This document shows positions 60,156-64,000 of a DNA stretch of 64,000 nt, piece after piece (position 1 is the first letter of the stretch; every line of letters starts with the position of its first letter). The stretch spans positions 32,118,001-32,182,000 of the forward strand of contig CM072806.1 in NCBI GenBank assembly GCA_037013495.1, written 5' to 3'. The notes below the pieces were generated by a model that was not told the DNA's origin, did no database searches, and saw only the letters and a program-made list of their open reading frames with translations. Source of the stretch: Hippophae tibetana. Taxonomy: Eukaryota; Streptophyta; Magnoliopsida; Rosales; Elaeagnaceae. The position numbers and the translations under genes are program-made.

Positions 60156-61706
60156 TGATGACTTTATGAAAGTAGAATTATCAATGCATTTTTCTACTTA
60201 ATATTTGCTAATTTTAATCCATAAGTAGTATTTTTATGGTTAAACATATTAAAATATAAATGTTTTAATGAAAGGGTGAAAATATAATTTTAATTTGTTT
60301 TTTGAGATTTTTCAAATTTGTTTTTATGAATTTTTAACACAAGACCAATCATGAGCTACCACATGGATGGCATGTATACAGAGAAATTAATGCAGTAAGC
60401 CACATGTGTGCCACATAAGCGAAGGGGTCGAATCACACAAAACCACGTGTATAGTGTGATGTAGTACTTTAACACGTGTCAACACTATGTTCCTTTCGAC
60501 TTTGTTGTGCGATCAAATGCCTCTCCACGTGTCGTCACTCTATTTGTCCATTCCTTCTAACTGCTTGCCACACAAGCCAAATCCACAAATAATAGATCAT
60601 TATGTATCATAAATTCAACACCTTTGATGTAAACCAGTCTACTAGTGCCATGCATCGCTCTCTAATTCATCCACTAAATTTTGCATGCCAAATGTCATCT
60701 TTCTATTCGCCAACGTTGTTAATTTTCCTCCTTTTCACTCAACCCTTGATTTGAAGCTGATTTGATGGTCTAGATTTTACCTGAGCTATATTTAATTCCC
60801 TAATCACCTTATAAACCCTAATGAGCCATAATTAACATAATTTTTATCAGTTTTTGGAGCTAAGAAGAGAGAAAAATACAAAAAAATTCAAAAACTGATA
60901 AATTTTTGGTGGAGATTGAAGAGGAGATTGGTAATGCAATTCAAGAGATTGATTATATTTTTTCTTCTTCTCCTTTCTTTATGAAAAATATGAGCTTTAT
61001 GAATAAAATTATGTTTAGTTAATTTATTAATCTAGGGATCTGATGAACTCAATTTTCACCATGTGTTGATCTAATAATTACCTTAATTTTGATTTTAATT
61101 TAATTATATTATTTAATATGTTTTTTATGCTATGAATTGCTTGGCTAACAATTGATCTATAGAGGAGATTAAATTGATTTGAGAGAATTATTTAATTGCT
61201 TGTCTTGATTAAATAACATGTATAGTTTTTATGCAAAGATGTTTTATTCTTATGTATATGATTCATAATTGATGAACTTAATAAGTAGTATGCAATTTGA
61301 TTAACATGAGAGTGTGATTAGGTTAATGCTTAATGGTGTGTAGTTTACTTGAGAGAAGAATACATACTAGGTTAGATTCAATTGATCATGTAATTGATCG
61401 ATAATTATATTGGAGAGATTTTAACGATTTACATGTTTAGAAAATTAAAGAATTAAGTATTCCTAGATATTTTCTCATATATTTTCTGAGTTTCTAAATA
61501 TGATTTAATTAATTATTGTTATTTATTTTTAGTTATTTTAATTTTGCTTGCTTAAAATATAAAAACACAAAAAAAATTATTTTTATTTTTATTAAAATTA
61601 GTTTCTAATAACATAATCTCTATGGGAACGATCTTTTCTTATCATTATATTACTTGTTACTATACGTATACTTGCGTATTCATTGAAAATAATTTGTGTC
61701 CAATCA
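60156..61706 (+). mobile_element. Solo LTR (family B), plus orientation
   Basis: 1551 bp from TGATGACTTTATGAAAG to CCAATCA, flanked by ATTGG (60151-60155) and ATTGA (61707-61711), a 5-bp target duplication with one G/A difference. It contains TTATAAACC (60809-60817) as TATA box and the end motif CTATGGGAACGATC. It matches the reverse complement of 2056-3394, but keeps extra sequence in the 5' half. Confidence 0.85.
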
Positions 61707-62300
61707 ATTGAAACCATGCCCAAAGTTACTACACACTTCACATACTTCTTTGTTTGGAATGTTCTGAGTGGTGAGAAGTGAAACTTGCTTGATCAATTAT
61801 GCAAGTTGTATAGATGTTTCAGTACTAGAGTCTATATCATGAACTCATGCTCTTTTTACTCTAGTTCTATTTTGTTGGGAATTAACACCTAAACATTCAT
61901 AGAGATCATAAGTCTCTAAGACAATCTTTTCTTCCATAGCACCATATACATCATTATCAATTGTGAATTGATACTATTATGTCGACCCATCATAGAATAA
62001 TTGGTTTTGAAACTACATTGGATAGTTGTGGTATGGACATAGAGTGATGAAAAGTTTGAACTTATCCCAAGTTTCATGGAATGGTTCTCCTTTCATCTGA
62101 GAGGATGTTGAAATTTTGTTCTCAAATCAGAAATCATTTGATGGGAGTAAATGTTTTCCATAAATTTATTGTAAACTCCGTCCTAAGTTATGAGAGAACC
62201 TGGTAAGAGAGTCATTAGCCTCACCTTATCTCTATCTTTGAGACTGTATGGGAAACACCTCATTTTTCCCATTTAATAGGAATGTCTGTACAATTGAGTA
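61707..62300 (-). pseudogene. Athila-like gag, core part
   Basis: Around 61990-62280 the minus strand gives, in shifting frames, CFPYSLKDRDKVRLMTLLPG, YNKFMENIYSHQM and HSMKLG, which follow the gag core order (FPFSLKDKA-WL-SLP, KF---FFP, E---ERFK). Stops are frequent. Confidence 0.55.
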
Positions 62301-62841
62301 GAAATCTCTAATAAAAGATAAAAATGTTAATTAGGAATTCCATAAAAGGAGAGAAATATTGAATAATTAATTTATTTTAATTCATAATTCTACACGCCTC
62401 AGCCTACTATATAGAGGCAGTAGCAATGCCAATGTTTGGCTTTACATACTCATTTATAGCAATTTCCCTTGGTAAAGCATCTCCCTTGTTTAAATGTTCT
62501 AAAATAGGCTATAATGGTGGTTTAGTTATAGGTTTAAGAAAAAGGCTCTTGGGTTTTAGTATTTGACTTTTTTAATGCTTTTTAGATATGTTTATATTAT
62601 CTACGAAAGGTATAAGTGGATTCCCAAGGAATCTCCTTCCTCACATATACTAATGAAAATAACAATTAAATTTAAGCACCTAAAAATAACAAATAAAAAA
62701 TAAAATAAATAAACATATAATAAAATAAAAATAAACAAAAATAAACAAGAAACATAAAAATAATTAAACTAGCTAAACAAACCACAAATATTCACAAATC
62801 ATGAATTTTTAAGAAATTTGTAAAACAATCTAAAACGTTAA
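62301..62841 (-). other. Leader of the Athila-like element
   Basis: No ORF; lies between gag and the primer-binding site. A-rich on the plus strand near 62650-62780. Confidence 0.4.
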
Positions 62842-62859
62842 TCCCAGAAAAAAGTGCCA
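62842..62859 (-). other. Primer-binding site, tRNA-Asp type (strongly decayed)
   Basis: The plus strand TCCCAGAAAAAAGTGCCA followed by AAAAATTCGATG has the outline of the tRNA-Asp primer site next to an Athila LTR (TCCCCGGCAACGGCGCCA then AAAA-TTGATG) with several substitutions. Confidence 0.45.
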
Positions 62860-62868
62860 AAAATTCGA

Positions 62869-63125
62869 TGAATAGATTTTGTATTTATAAAAAGCTCACA
62901 ACTTTACTTATAGTAAGCAACAAGTATACTACTAATGTTGATCTCTTAAGGAATTTCAATGGTTTTAGATAATTTTTCAATTTTCTTAATGAAAGTTTTA
63001 TGTTACAAATCTAATTAACTCGAGGGTTGAATGGGAAATTGATCAAGTTATGCCAAATTTAAATTTCACAAACAACCAGACATACAATTACATTTAAATA
63101 AAATAATGTAAAAATAAAGATTAAC
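62869..63125 (-). repeat. 5' LTR of the Athila-like element, partial
   Basis: TGAATAGATTTTGTATTTAT and following bases align with 55011-55140. It is broken at about 63125 by another LTR. Confidence 0.55.
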
Positions 63126-64000
63126 TGATGAGTGCTTGAAAAATACTAAAATTAACATGATTTAATGTACTTTAATTGATTAAATAGATTCATATTTTTA
63201 TGATTTTATAAATGTTTTATATAAATTTGTCTTTTTGGAATCATAGGTATTTTCATTCAAAAACAACTTAAAGACGTAAAGAAGAATACTGGTGGTAATA
63301 CATCGCAAATATAATATGATAAGAAATGAGGAAAAGTAAAAAATATGGAAAAATTGAATAAAATGGGTCAAAACAGTAAAAAATGTGGCCGAAATTTCGC
63401 TTACAACTTCCCATATGCGCCGAGTCTCACGCACGTGCATGCCTAGCATACACTGACACGCACCCTGCACATGCTCACACATATTGAGCACATGCCTGCC
63501 CATAGTCGTTACATGATTGAAAGCTCGTTGCTAACACATGCCGCGCAAATTTCTACGCTCACCAGCACACCCCCGCCTGTGTCCCTCACACACTAAACGC
63601 CCATCTGTCGAAAATTTTGAACCCAAAATATATTTTTGAAATAGTTTCCCACCTTTTGGCCTTTTCCTCACCAATAATAGGACCCTTTTCCTCTATTATA
63701 AAACACACAATTTTCTCAGTTCTTTCTCTCTCTAGAAAGTTTTTTTTTAGTTTTTAGTTTTAAAGTTCTTCTATTTTCGAGAAGAACTGACTATGTTTTT
63801 ATATATTTTTAGTTATTGATTTAATAAGCAGAAATGCAAATATGTCTGGAGTTTTTCCAACAACAAAATTAACATCAAATTGTTGTAAGGATTATTTTAA
63901 GATATAACATGACTGACTGTTTGTAAATATGATATAATAATAATGTTGTTATGCTTACTAAATATTAAATAGGTAAACTATTTATATAAAATGAATTGAT
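63126..64000 (+). repeat. Start of a further LTR, cut by the window edge
   Basis: Starts TGATGAGTGCTTG. It has a CCAAT box (63671-63675) and TTATAAAAC (63697-63705) followed by pyrimidine-rich sequence (TTCTTTCTCTCTCTAG), the layout of an LTR promoter in plus orientation. 63400-63610 is rich in CpG and C, unlike the decayed elements around it. The 3' end lies outside the window. Confidence 0.55.

Larger units (their letters stand above)
55011..63125 (-). mobile_element. Athila-like gypsy element lacking pol, with nested LTRs
   Basis: A 3' LTR (55011-56705), 3' noncoding region, gag remnants (59533-60155 and 61707-62300), primer-binding site (62842-62859) and start of the matching 5' LTR (from 62869) lie in order on the minus strand. 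The two LTR inner ends match (TTTGTATTTATAAAAAGCT in both). Protease, RT, RNase H and integrase are absent between 3' region and gag. Later insertions: an LTR at 58038, the family B solo LTR at 60156-61706, and an LTR at 63126. The 5' LTR is cut by the last one, and the outer end is beyond the window or lost. Confidence 0.65.

Noticed and set aside
63198..63503. 101-codon minus-strand frame as a gene
   Set aside because: It lies inside an LTR, antisense to its promoter, and its Cys/His-rich look comes from the C-rich patch.

Overview
This window is nuclear DNA of a flowering plant, most likely a eudicot. It is AT-rich, holds two intron-containing host genes whose products look like full-length plant housekeeping proteins, and is otherwise packed with decayed plant LTR retrotransposons, endogenous pararetrovirus (Caulimoviridae) remnants and inverted-repeat elements. 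No tRNA, rRNA, CRISPR or bacterial feature was seen. The species cannot be named from the sequence.

Host genes (both + strand). A COX23/CHCHD7-type twin CX9C mitochondrial protein lies at 25750-28533 (3 exons, 71 aa). An SDF2-type MIR-domain ER protein lies at 30407-34085 (6 exons, 218 aa). Both have clean GT-AG introns and no internal stops, so both look functional.

Left flank, 1-17 kb. A minus-strand Ty3/gypsy element of the Tat lineage (integrase at 3.57-4.69 kb and 13.8 kb, RNase H, RT, protease and gag end up to 16.8 kb) appears to be split by a minus-strand Athila-type element with two LTRs (4686-13793). The Tat 3' region carries a tandem repeat array (1411-2055 and 3395-3500), and a solo LTR has landed inside that array (2056-3394). 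17.8-22.4 kb is a degenerate Ty1/copia element, followed by a LINE-like relic.

Centre, 23.5-47.8 kb. Pararetrovirus fragments lie on both sides of the COX23 segment (23.54-24.66 and 29.05-29.48 kb). They are consecutive in viral order, as if one old insertion had been split. 34.7-40.4 kb is a cluster of inverted-repeat elements whose arms are built of degenerate telomere-like TTTAGGG/CCCTAAA runs. 41.2-47.75 kb is a near-complete but broken pararetrovirus copy (minus strand: movement protein, coat protein, protease/RT/RNase H, transactivator, promoter, leader, tRNA-Met primer site).

Right flank, 47.8-64 kb. A solo LTR with a perfect 5-bp target duplication (47855-49747) is followed by a SIRE-like copia gag relic (51.4-55.0 kb). 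The latter is cut by a minus-strand Athila-like element that has lost pol (from 55011 past about 63.1 kb) and has itself been hit by three further LTRs, one of them the same solo-LTR family as at 2.0-3.4 kb but in the opposite orientation.

Element boundaries were read by eye. Where the terminal dinucleotides, the target-site duplication or the homology edge could not be seen, the position is approximate and the entry says so.
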